The notes under the pieces were generated by a model. The model worked only from the letters and a program-made list of their open reading frames with translations, was not told the origin of the DNA and searched no databases. A stretch of 64,000 nt of DNA from Paenibacillus sacheonensis (GTDB lineage Bacteria; Bacillota; Bacilli; Paenibacillales; Paenibacillaceae), in contig NZ_JAAAMU010000007.1 of NCBI RefSeq assembly GCF_009909195.1, positions 124,001 through 188,000 of the forward strand. Reading direction: 5' to 3'. Positions within the stretch are counted from its first letter, which is position 1; each line of letters begins with the position of its first letter. The position numbers were made by a program, and so were the translations under genes. This document shows positions 10,504-17,964 of this stretch, one piece after another.

Positions 10504-10531
10504 TAGATAGGGTAATCGTTTTCCTTAACAA
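10504..10531 (-). promoter_or_regulatory. iol operon promoter with embedded LacI-type operator
   Basis: On the minus strand TTGTTA (10531-10526) and TATCTA (10509-10504) are 16 bp apart and fit a sigma-A promoter. The 14-bp sequence GGTAATCGTTTTCC (10511-10524) fills the spacer exactly, which is the classical position for a repressor site. Confidence 0.6.
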
Positions 10532-10597
10532 ATTGAGTATATAGGATTCCCCACGGCGTGACAACGCTTTCTTTATGGATATTTCGTAACAAATTCC

Positions 10598-12415
10598 TTA
10601 CTCCTCGATGCTCTCTATGCGCAGCCCTTGTCCCGGCTCGACGCGGACCTCGTCGATCGCCGTTAGATGCGTGAAGACGAACTGGGCCGGCGTTCCTTCG
10701 GTTGCGATCGCATTGCCGGCGATCGTCACCTCGCTGCAGGCGGACAGCCTGATGAGACTTGCCGCCTTTCTCGGCCGCTGACCGCCATGGCTCCCGACTT
10801 CGGATGCCGGGACGATCGCATTGTTCGCGAATCGGATCCCCCGCACGCTCTTGGCATCCAGCGCGGCCGCTTCGGACGTCTCGATCCGATTGTCTTCGAT
10901 GACGATTCCGCCGTGCACGGATTTATCGGCTTCGACGAGACGATTCTCGGGCGCGATATAGATGACGGGATGGTCGGCGCTTCCGCACGCGATAAACCGG
11001 TTGCGGCGAATCGCGAGGTCGCGGACCGGACCGGATTCGAACCAGCTCTCCGCGTCGTCGGCCACGAACACGCCGCTCATCGTCATGCCGTCGAACACGT
11101 TCCGCTCGATGACCGCTTTGCGCCTGGTCGAGACGAGCACGCCGCGCGTCGGGATGCGGGCGAAATAATTGCCGCTGATGTGTACTTCCGGCGTCCAGGT
11201 CGTATTCTCGATCGCATGGCCGGCCGCGGCGCCTGCGGGCACGTCTTCCTCCAGCGTGAGCAGGCACTCGCGGGGACTGAGCGCTTGCACGGTCTTTACC
11301 TTGCCCGATCCGTACGCGATCAGCGATGCGCTCTCCACGAATTCCACCTCGTCGCCGGGAAAATACGCCTCGAAACCGAAGGTTTGCGGGTGCATGAACC
11401 TCAGGCGCACTTGATTCGGAGCCGGGATATCGGCGATTTGCAAATGCGTGCCGTGCACGTTGATCGGATCGTCATGGCCGCCTACGAACCGGCAGTCTTC
11501 AATGACGATCTTGCCGCGGCAGCCGGACAGATGAATGAAATCGGCGAACGCCGTTACCGTTCTGCCCGTCTCGGGACGCGGCGTCAAGTCCAGCCCGGCG
11601 AAGCGCAAGTCCTCGCTGTATTGGCACACGATGCCGAGACCGTGCATGAAATGCACGCCGGAACGGAGCCATCGCACGTTCCGGCTTCGGTGGATAAAGG
11701 CCCCCACTTGGTCGCGGATGCCGTCGCGCACCTGCAGCACCCTGCCCGGCGGCTGCTCCGGTGCGCCGTCCAAATGGAAGCGCAGCCGCATCGGGGCAAG
11801 CTCCTCGACCCGGACCGCCCTCTCGCCCAGGTTATCGATGCGCCAGGTACGATTCCGTACCGGATCGAAGGCCTGCATCGGTCCTTCATGGAAGCGCCAG
11901 CCGTCGCCGATCCAATAGACGCGGCCGTCTTGCAGCTCATAGCGGGAATCCGGATGCACGAGCGCATCGAAATAATCGCCGCCGGCCGCCTCGATCGTCA
12001 TCTCCGCCACCGTCGGCCGGACATAATCCAGATGCAGGTTGCGGATCTCGATATCGTCGCAGCCATCCACGACGAGCATGGTCATGCGGCCGTGAATCAG
12101 AAACAGCGAACCGTTCCCCTCCAGCGTCAAGCGCGAAGCCTGCTTGATCAGAATCGCGATCGTCTTCGCGGGATCGGGATTCTCTTCCTCGCTTGCCGTG
12201 TTCGTGATGAAATACGTCAACCGAGCCGCCGCCTCCGGATAGAAATCGTAGCTGCCCTTCGGGCATTCCAGCACGACGGGTCCCGGCACCCGCGATGCCG
12301 CTTCGATCGCGCGGCGCATGGCCGGCAGCGCATCGCGCCCGGAGTTCGGCTCGGCGCCGTAATCCGTCAATAAGATACGGACCGCCGCATCTGCGGCCGT
12401 TCGTTCGGCATTCAT
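10598..12415 (-). CDS. GH110-like alpha-1,3-galactosidase, cytosolic
   Basis: A 605-residue right-handed beta-helix protein resembling glycoside hydrolase family 110 (exo-alpha-1,3-galactosidases, metal-independent inverting enzymes). Visible signs are the opening DYGAEPNSG (18-26), repeated beta-helix strands such as VVDGCDDIEIRNLHL, and VGGHDDPINVHGTHL (311-325). D292, D315 and D316 have the 23/24-residue spacing I recall for the GH110 catalytic aspartates. There is no signal peptide, so it would act inside the cell on imported substrate, unlike many secreted members. GGGGG precedes the ATG. It lies between cassette A and the iol operon on the same strand. The exact linkage cleaved is uncertain. 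Confidence 0.7.
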   Translation of the reverse strand: MNAERTAADAAVRILLTDYGAEPNSGRDALPAMRRAIEAASRVPGPVVLECPKGSYDFYPEAAARLTYFITNTASEEENPDPAKTIAILIKQASRLTLEGNGSLFLIHGRMTMLVVDGCDDIEIRNLHLDYVRPTVAEMTIEAAGGDYFDALVHPDSRYELQDGRVYWIGDGWRFHEGPMQAFDPVRNRTWRIDNLGERAVRVEELAPMRLRFHLDGAPEQPPGRVLQVRDGIRDQVGAFIHRSRNVRWLRSGVHFMHGLGIVCQYSEDLRFAGLDLTPRPETGRTVTAFADFIHLSGCRGKIVIEDCRFVGGHDDPINVHGTHLQIADIPAPNQVRLRFMHPQTFGFEAYFPGDEVEFVESASLIAYGSGKVKTVQALSPRECLLTLEEDVPAGAAAGHAIENTTWTPEVHISGNYFARIPTRGVLVSTRRKAVIERNVFDGMTMSGVFVADDAESWFESGPVRDLAIRRNRFIACGSADHPVIYIAPENRLVEADKSVHGGIVIEDNRIETSEAAALDAKSVRGIRFANNAIVPASEVGSHGGQRPRKAASLIRLSACSEVTIAGNAIATEGTPAQFVFTHLTAIDEVRVEPGQGLRIESIEE

Positions 12416-12443
12416 GTCGCATCCCCCTTGTCGAAGCTATAAG

Positions 12444-12559
12444 TCTCGCTAGCAGTGTGCTATAAGTCCCGCTAGCAGTGTCGCTAGTATATTTCACTCG
12501 TAAATCTCGCTAGCCGCTAGTCAATCTCCCTAACGAATCTCGCTAGTACATCTCGCTAG
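12444..12559. repeat. Clustered TCTCGCTAG-type short repeats
   Basis: At least seven copies or near-copies of TCTCGCTAG lie at 12444, 12467, 12479, 12505, 12525, 12538 and 12551, many within the palindrome GCTAGC. Two flanking segments starting at 12437 and 12460 are a near-identical 22-bp direct repeat. The array lies just upstream of the GH110-like gene and may be a multi-site regulator target. Confidence 0.65.
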
Positions 12560-12650
12560 CAAACAGGCCTTGCTCTCGAGCATCTGCGTTAAACTTACCA
12601 TCTCGGGCAAGCGAAAGATAGAAAGAAAAAAGAGATATCGGCAAAAATAA

Positions 12651-12696
12651 AGAAAGACTCCGCCCTAAGCTCTCTAAGCTCGCGCAGAGTCTTTCT
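12651..12696 (-). terminator. Terminator after solute-binding protein gene (cassette A)
   Basis: The perfect stem AGAAAGACTC/GAGTCTTTCT is followed on the minus strand by TTATTTTT. It lies about 60 bp past the stop of the binding-protein gene and separates it from the GH110-like gene. Confidence 0.8.
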
Positions 12697-12756
12697 CTCG
12701 TCGTGCGTTCGACTATTCGAGACGTTCACGAATATGCAACTGCGCGTAGCTGCGCA

Positions 12757-14442
12757 TTATTGACCCAGCTTCGCCATCTCTGCCGTGACTTCGGCGATGG
12801 CAGCCTGCAATCCTTTGCCGTCGTACCCCTTCTGCGCGTCATGCAGCATGTCGACCGGATCGTCTTTGCCCAGCACGATTCGGGTAAAATCCTCGTCGAA
12901 GTTGATCGTGGACAATTTGTCCTTGGCCGGCGTGGACATCGAGAAGATATCGAATGCCGTCGGGATCGGTTTGGCATTGTCCATCTGCCACTTCAGCTCG
13001 TTCTGGATGAATTCGACGACCGCGTCGCCCAGCGCGGAACGGTTGGCCGGGCTGTCCTCCAAGGAGCTTGCGTTGCGCCATGCCGCCAGCTGCGAGACGA
13101 TGTCCATCGACGGATACTCTTTCTTCAGATCGACGAAGGCATCGCCTTCTTTCGGACGGGTGATCGTGATCGCGCCGCTCGCGTCTTTGGTGTAATCCGT
13201 GCCTTCGATGCCATAGTCGAACATTTCCTTCGCTTCCGGCGACAGCAGCCAGTCGTAGATGCTCAGGATGCGGTCGAATTTGGCGTCGTCGACTTCCGCG
13301 TTGAACATCGTCTCGGACCAAAACGACTGCGTCGTATGCCGGTAGACCGTTCCGTCGGCCGCCGGCCACAGGTGAAGGATCTTCACGTTGTCGAAGAAGT
13401 TTTTGCCGGGGTTGTTTTTCTCCCATTCCGCTTTGACGCCGCTCGAGCCGCTGACGGAATTGGAGGCGAATGCCAGCGCGCCCGCTTTGCCTTGATAGAA
13501 TTTCTGGTTCGCTTCGCCCGCCTTCTCGACCGCGAAGTCCGGATCGAGCGCGCCGTCGGCGTACAGCTGTCGTGCCTGGACCATGACTTGGTCCATTTGC
13601 TTGGAGGCATAGAACGGCATCCATTTGCCGTCCTCCTTCACCCAGCTGGAATTGTCGAACTGCGGGAATGTCGGCATGAAGACGCCTTTGAAGTAGCCGA
13701 GCGTATTCATGACGATGCCCGTCGTGTCCTTCTTGCCGTTGCCGTCGGGATCCTTCTCGGCGAATGCCTTCATCATGGCGTCGAATTCCTCGAAGCTCCG
13801 CGGATCCTTCAGGCCGAGCTTATCCATCCAGTCCTTGCGCACGAAGACCGCCCGGTCGACCGCCCACATATCCGTGTTCGGATACGTCATCCGCGGAATG
13901 GCATACAGCTTGCCGTCGCGGTACACGCCTTTCACGTCCGGCGCTTTGGCTACTTTATCCAGGTTCGGATACTTGCTCAAGTCTTCCGGCAGCGCCCGAA
14001 CCAAGCCTTGGCTGACCCATTGGTTATACGTCGCGGGGTTGTCGTTCACGATGCTGTTCGTGATGATGTCCGGCAGCTGGCCGGCCGCGGACCATACTTG
14101 GTTCTTCTCTTTATAGTTGTCCCAGCCGATGTCCACGGGCTTCAGCGTCACGTTGAAGTCCTTCTCGATCTTCTGGACCAGCCCGTCATGCTGCTGGAAG
14201 CCGACGCCGATGCCCCACCACGAGAGGGAAATGTCCAGGTGATCCTTGTACGGATTATCGTCCGCCGCGGCCGGCGCATTCGCCGCCTCGTTGCTGCCGC
14301 CGGCATTCCCGCCGCCGTTGTCCGACGCCGCCGGCGCGTTGTTCGTCCCGTTCGCGTCGTTGGCGTTGCCGCAGCCCGATACGGCCGCAATGAGCGCCGC
14401 GGCGAGGAGACCGTTCAAGCCAATCCGTTTTGCTTTGTTCAT
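12757..14442 (-). CDS. Extracellular sugar-binding lipoprotein (cassette A)
   Basis: A 561-residue family 1 extracellular solute-binding protein of the LplA type found with YesM/YesN systems. The N-terminus is a lipoprotein signal ending in a lipobox (AAVSGC, the cysteine near residue 24), then a low-complexity Asn/Ala/Gly linker and the binding domain. It should capture an oligosaccharide at the membrane for the two permeases encoded upstream. The ATG at 14442 is preferred because AAGGGG lies about 10 nt upstream; a GTG two codons earlier is too close. The substrate is unknown; neighbours suggest an alpha-galactoside. Confidence 0.9.
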   Translation of the reverse strand: MNKAKRIGLNGLLAAALIAAVSGCGNANDANGTNNAPAASDNGGGNAGGSNEAANAPAAADDNPYKDHLDISLSWWGIGVGFQQHDGLVQKIEKDFNVTLKPVDIGWDNYKEKNQVWSAAGQLPDIITNSIVNDNPATYNQWVSQGLVRALPEDLSKYPNLDKVAKAPDVKGVYRDGKLYAIPRMTYPNTDMWAVDRAVFVRKDWMDKLGLKDPRSFEEFDAMMKAFAEKDPDGNGKKDTTGIVMNTLGYFKGVFMPTFPQFDNSSWVKEDGKWMPFYASKQMDQVMVQARQLYADGALDPDFAVEKAGEANQKFYQGKAGALAFASNSVSGSSGVKAEWEKNNPGKNFFDNVKILHLWPAADGTVYRHTTQSFWSETMFNAEVDDAKFDRILSIYDWLLSPEAKEMFDYGIEGTDYTKDASGAITITRPKEGDAFVDLKKEYPSMDIVSQLAAWRNASSLEDSPANRSALGDAVVEFIQNELKWQMDNAKPIPTAFDIFSMSTPAKDKLSTINFDEDFTRIVLGKDDPVDMLHDAQKGYDGKGLQAAIAEVTAEMAKLGQ

Positions 14443-14498
14443 CTGCACTTATCCCCTTGTCTAAAGTAAGATTTTATAATAAAAGCTTGTCGCTCTTA

Positions 14499-15422
14499 CT
14501 ATCCCTTGATAGATCCGATCATAACGCCTTTGGCGAAATATTTCTGCAGGAACGGGTACAAGCAGGCGATCGGGAGCGTGCTGACGACGAGCACCGCCAT
14601 CTTGAGCATCTCCGGCTGCAGATCAGAATTCTGCACGCTGACGCTGGTCGTAATGCTCGAGAGCACTTGCTGGTAATTGGTCAGCAGCTCTCTCAACAGC
14701 GCCTGCATCGGCAGCAAATTGACGTTCGTCATGAAGAGGACGCCGTACCACCATTCATTCCAGCGGTCGACCGCGTAGAACAGCGTAATCGTCGCGAGCA
14801 TCGGCATGGAGATGGGGATGACGACTTTGTACAGCACTTGAATGTCGTTCGCCCCGTCGATCTTGGCCGACTCTTCCAAGCCTCCCGGTAGCGTGCGGAA
14901 GAACGCGATGCAGATGATCATATAGAACGTGTTGACGGCGACCGGGAGGACCATGACGAGCAAATTGTTGATCAGATGAAAGTTTTTCATCGTCAGGTAG
15001 AACGGGATCAATCCCCCGTTGAAGAACATCGTGAAGATGATGCCGCCCATGACGATCTTCCTGCCCGGAAATCCGGACTTCGACAGCACGTACGCGCCGG
15101 TGATCGTCACGAGCATGTTGACCGAGGTCCCGACGCCCGTGACGAATAGGGTGACCATGAGCGCTTTCAAGAATCGCGGCTCGTGCAGGATGTAGCCGTA
15201 AGCCGACAGATCGAACGCGGTCGGAATGAGATAGACCATCTGCTTCGAGACGGCGACCGAGGTGCTGAACGACATGAGCACGACGTTGTAGAACGGCAGC
15301 AGGGTCGCCAGCGTCAAGACGGCCAGAATGAAGTGGATGACCGCATCGGCCATGTTCAGTTTGCCGCGCTTCCTTGGCGTTGGCCGTGTTTGCGGGCTTG
15401 CGGCTTGCGTCGCGTTGTCCAT
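14499..15422 (-). CDS. ABC sugar transporter permease, YtcP/CarB type (cassette A)
   Basis: A 307-residue CUT1-family inner-membrane permease. It has about six membrane segments and the EAA loop EESAKIDGANDIQVLYKVVI that docks the ATPase; the tail KGVMIGSIKG is typical of the LplC/YtcP group. The start ATG overlaps the stop of the previous permease (TAATG). No ATPase gene is in the cassette. Confidence 0.92.
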   Translation of the reverse strand: MDNATQAASPQTRPTPRKRGKLNMADAVIHFILAVLTLATLLPFYNVVLMSFSTSVAVSKQMVYLIPTAFDLSAYGYILHEPRFLKALMVTLFVTGVGTSVNMLVTITGAYVLSKSGFPGRKIVMGGIIFTMFFNGGLIPFYLTMKNFHLINNLLVMVLPVAVNTFYMIICIAFFRTLPGGLEESAKIDGANDIQVLYKVVIPISMPMLATITLFYAVDRWNEWWYGVLFMTNVNLLPMQALLRELLTNYQQVLSSITTSVSVQNSDLQPEMLKMAVLVVSTLPIACLYPFLQKYFAKGVMIGSIKG

Positions 15423-16330
15423 TATACGAGTCCCTCCCCGCCGAGTCGTTTTACGATGAAGTTGGCCAGATAGAGCAGCGAGAAGTTCAAGACGGCTTTG
15501 AACAATCCGACCGCCGTCGTCACGCCGAAGCTGAGGCCGTCCGAGAACGCCGACCGGTAGGTATACGTGTCGATGATGTCGCCCGTCGAGTAGACGCCCG
15601 GATTGTACAGATTGAAGATCTGATCGAATCCGCCGTTCATCGCGTTGCCCACGGCCAGAATCAGCAGGATCGCCGCCGTGCCTCGGATCGAGGGCCAGGT
15701 GACCGACTTCAGTTGTTCGAACCGGCCGGCGCCGTCCACGTAAGCGGCCTCGTACAATTCCGGATTGATGCCGGCGATCGCCGCCAGGTAGATAATCGCG
15801 CTCCACCCGACTTCCTTCCAAATGTTCGACAGGAACACGATCGCCCGAAACAAGCCCGGATCGGTCAGGAACGTCACCTTGTGAAAGCCGAGCGAAGCGA
15901 TGATCTGGTTCACGACGCCGGCGCTGCCTAGAAAATTGAACATGATGCCGCTGATGATGACCCATGAGATGAAATGCGGAAACGTATACACGGTTTGATA
16001 AAATTTCTTCATCTTCTCCCGCGCCACTTCGTTGATCAGCAAAGCCAACAGGATCGCGACCGGAAATTCGAATACGAGCCGGCCGCAGCTGATATACAGC
16101 GTGTTCCAGAAAGCCCGCCAGAAATCGCTCTGGCCCACCAAATCCTTGAAGTTGTCCAGCCCCACCCACGGCCCGCCCAAGATGCCGCCATGATAGCGGA
16201 ATTCCTTGAAGGCCAGCAGCACCCCGTACATCGGCACGTATTGGAACAAGACGTAAAAGAGCACGGTAGGAAGGAGCAGCAGATATAAATACCTGTGTTT
16301 GACCAGATCCTTCCGTAAAGTTTTTCCCAT
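15422..16330 (-). CDS. ABC sugar transporter permease, LplB type (cassette A)
   Basis: A 302-residue CUT1-family permease, the usual partner of the YtcP-type subunit. It has a first membrane helix at about 15-35, the motif YVPMYGVLLAFKEF typical of LplB proteins, and the EAA loop YEAAYVDGAGRFEQLKSVTW. The start at 16330 follows GAGGAGG. It is the first gene of the transporter operon (permease-permease-binding protein), after a terminator that separates it from the two-component genes. An inverted repeat TGTAA...TTACA at 16417-16431 lies upstream and may be a regulator site. Confidence 0.92.
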   Translation of the reverse strand: MGKTLRKDLVKHRYLYLLLLPTVLFYVLFQYVPMYGVLLAFKEFRYHGGILGGPWVGLDNFKDLVGQSDFWRAFWNTLYISCGRLVFEFPVAILLALLINEVAREKMKKFYQTVYTFPHFISWVIISGIMFNFLGSAGVVNQIIASLGFHKVTFLTDPGLFRAIVFLSNIWKEVGWSAIIYLAAIAGINPELYEAAYVDGAGRFEQLKSVTWPSIRGTAAILLILAVGNAMNGGFDQIFNLYNPGVYSTGDIIDTYTYRSAFSDGLSFGVTTAVGLFKAVLNFSLLYLANFIVKRLGGEGLV

Positions 16331-16441
16331 ATCGCACCTCCTCGTAAGCGTTACCAACAATATGGTTCCATTATCGCCTGCATTGCTTGCTTCGGGTATG
16401 CACGCGATTTATCGAATGTAACCGCTTTACATGGCCTAAAA

Positions 16442-16474
16442 TAAAAATAGGAAACCTTCGACCGAAGGTTTCCT
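16442..16474 (-). terminator. Terminator after two-component genes (cassette A)
   Basis: A perfect 12-bp stem (AGGAAACCTTCG/CGAAGGTTTCCT) with a two-base gap is followed on the minus strand by TATTTTTATTTT. Confidence 0.85.
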
Positions 16475-16480
16475 AAATCG

Positions 16481-16530
16481 CGTCCATATGAATGCTAAAA
16501 ATCGTCCATATGAATGCTAAAAATCGTCCA
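16481..16530. repeat. Tandem 22-bp repeat
   Basis: Two exact 22-bp copies beginning CGTCCATATGAATGC (16481 and 16503) are followed by the first seven bases of a third copy at 16525. The array lies between the response-regulator stop codon and its terminator. Confidence 0.8.
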
Positions 16531-16542
16531 TTCCCAGCGCCT

Positions 16543-17964
16543 TCACTCGCGTTCGCTGCGATATCGCGAGGGCGTCTTGCCCGTTATCTTCTTGAACAGC
16601 CGCGTAAAATAAAAATAGTCCCGGTACCCGATCTTCTCGGCGATCTCTTGTATCGAATCGCCGTCTCCCTTCAGCAGTTCTTGCGCCTGCTCGATTCGCA
16701 GCCTGGCGATGTAGCCGGTCAGCGTCTCGCCGACTTCCTTGCGAAAGAGCTGGCTGATGTAGCTCGGGTTCAAGTAGAACTGTTCCGATAAGCCTTGCAG
16801 CGAGAGCTCCTCGCGGTAATGCTCCGTGACGAACTGCAGGATGCTGGCGAAGCTGCGATTCTTCGTCTCGATCGACGGCGCAGGCTCCGCGGGGATCATA
16901 TCCCGCGCTGCGAGCGCCTCCAGCGCGGCCAGCATGTCGTACACGTCCCGGTACGCATGGAGCAGCTGTTCGTAGCTGTACAACGTTTCTTCCGTCTGCC
17001 CCAGCTTGAACAAGAAAGAAACCGTCAGGTTGTAGACTTGGAACGCGTGCCGGATCGATAGCGCGCCGCTGCCGAAGAGCTCCCCGATGCTTTTGAAAGC
17101 CTGCTCGATCGCGGGTTGGGCTCTGCCGGCGATGGCTTCGCTCATGTCCGCCAAACGGAGGTTCAGCTCTTCTTGCCGGAACGTGCGCGATGCGTACGCC
17201 CCGATCTCCCGGGTCACGAAGAATTGATGCGCGAGCGCGTCCGCGGCGTCGATGCCGGCCCTGACCTCGGCGAGATCCTTGATGACGCCGCCGATGCCGA
17301 TGCCGGACAAGCCGTCCGGGATTCGCGACGTCCACGCTTTCCCGAGCGCGATCGCTTGCTCCGCGGGAAGCAGATAGACCGTTTTGGAGGCGCCGGTCTT
17401 CAATCGCAGTTTCGGCCCTCGCAGCTCCAGCTCGCCCGAGCCGACCGCCGCGATCGGAACGATGCCGTTCGCGCTCCAATCGCCGAAGCCCGCGCGTTCC
17501 AACTCGTCCAGCAGCTTCTGCCGGCTGTCCTCTCCGGTCTCCAACAGGTATTGCAAGAGCGGCGACGCCGGCGACGGCATCGCCTTGGCCTTGGTCAACA
17601 TGCCGTCCAGCTTGTGCAGCACGCCGGAAATTTCCATGTCGTCGAACGGCTTCAGGCAATAGGCGACTGCCCCGTACGAGATTGCCTTCTGCGCATAAGC
17701 GAACTCGGCATAGCCGCTAACGACGACGAACAGGATCGGAAGCCCTAGGCTTCGTCCCCGTTGAATCAGTTCGAGGCCGCTCATCTCCGGCATCCGGATG
17801 TCGGTAAAGACGACATCCGGCTTCAGCTCCTTCATAAGCGCCAGCGCTTCGGCCCCGTTATGCGCTTGTCCGATGATCTCGAAGCCGTGACGCTCCCAAT
17901 CGACCAAGTCCTTCAGGCTCTCCACGACCCAGCTTTCGTCATCGACGATCAGTGCCTTATGCAT
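16543..17964 (-). CDS. YesN-type response regulator, AraC family (cassette A)
   Basis: A 473-residue transcription factor. The receiver domain (1-120) has D8, D9 and the phosphorylation site D55 (TDIRMPE); a middle linker follows, then a C-terminal AraC-type DNA-binding domain (about 370-473, with the second helix-turn-helix ending in EKIGYRDYFYFTRLFKKITG). It pairs with the kinase just upstream, whose stop codon it overlaps by 8 nt. It is expected to activate the transporter operon downstream. Confidence 0.93.
   Translation of the reverse strand: MHKALIVDDESWVVESLKDLVDWERHGFEIIGQAHNGAEALALMKELKPDVVFTDIRMPEMSGLELIQRGRSLGLPILFVVVSGYAEFAYAQKAISYGAVAYCLKPFDDMEISGVLHKLDGMLTKAKAMPSPASPLLQYLLETGEDSRQKLLDELERAGFGDWSANGIVPIAAVGSGELELRGPKLRLKTGASKTVYLLPAEQAIALGKAWTSRIPDGLSGIGIGGVIKDLAEVRAGIDAADALAHQFFVTREIGAYASRTFRQEELNLRLADMSEAIAGRAQPAIEQAFKSIGELFGSGALSIRHAFQVYNLTVSFLFKLGQTEETLYSYEQLLHAYRDVYDMLAALEALAARDMIPAEPAPSIETKNRSFASILQFVTEHYREELSLQGLSEQFYLNPSYISQLFRKEVGETLTGYIARLRIEQAQELLKGDGDSIQEIAEKIGYRDYFYFTRLFKKITGKTPSRYRSERE

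Noticed and set aside
10667-12373. A 568-codon plus-strand frame opposite the GH110-like gene
   Set aside because: Same antisense effect of high GC content; no start site and no domains.
12444-12559. The TCTCGCTAG array as a CRISPR
   Set aside because: Repeats are only 9 bp, unevenly spaced and without unique spacers of constant length; no cas genes are nearby.
12703-14469. A 588-codon plus-strand open frame opposite the binding-protein gene
   Set aside because: It mirrors the codon periodicity of the real GC-rich gene on the other strand, has no ribosome site, and its product has no recognisable domain.
16417-16431. TGTAA-CCGCT-TTACA as a CcpA cre site
   Set aside because: Palindromic but 15 bp long, one base more than the cre consensus, so it is only mentioned as a possible site of unknown regulator.
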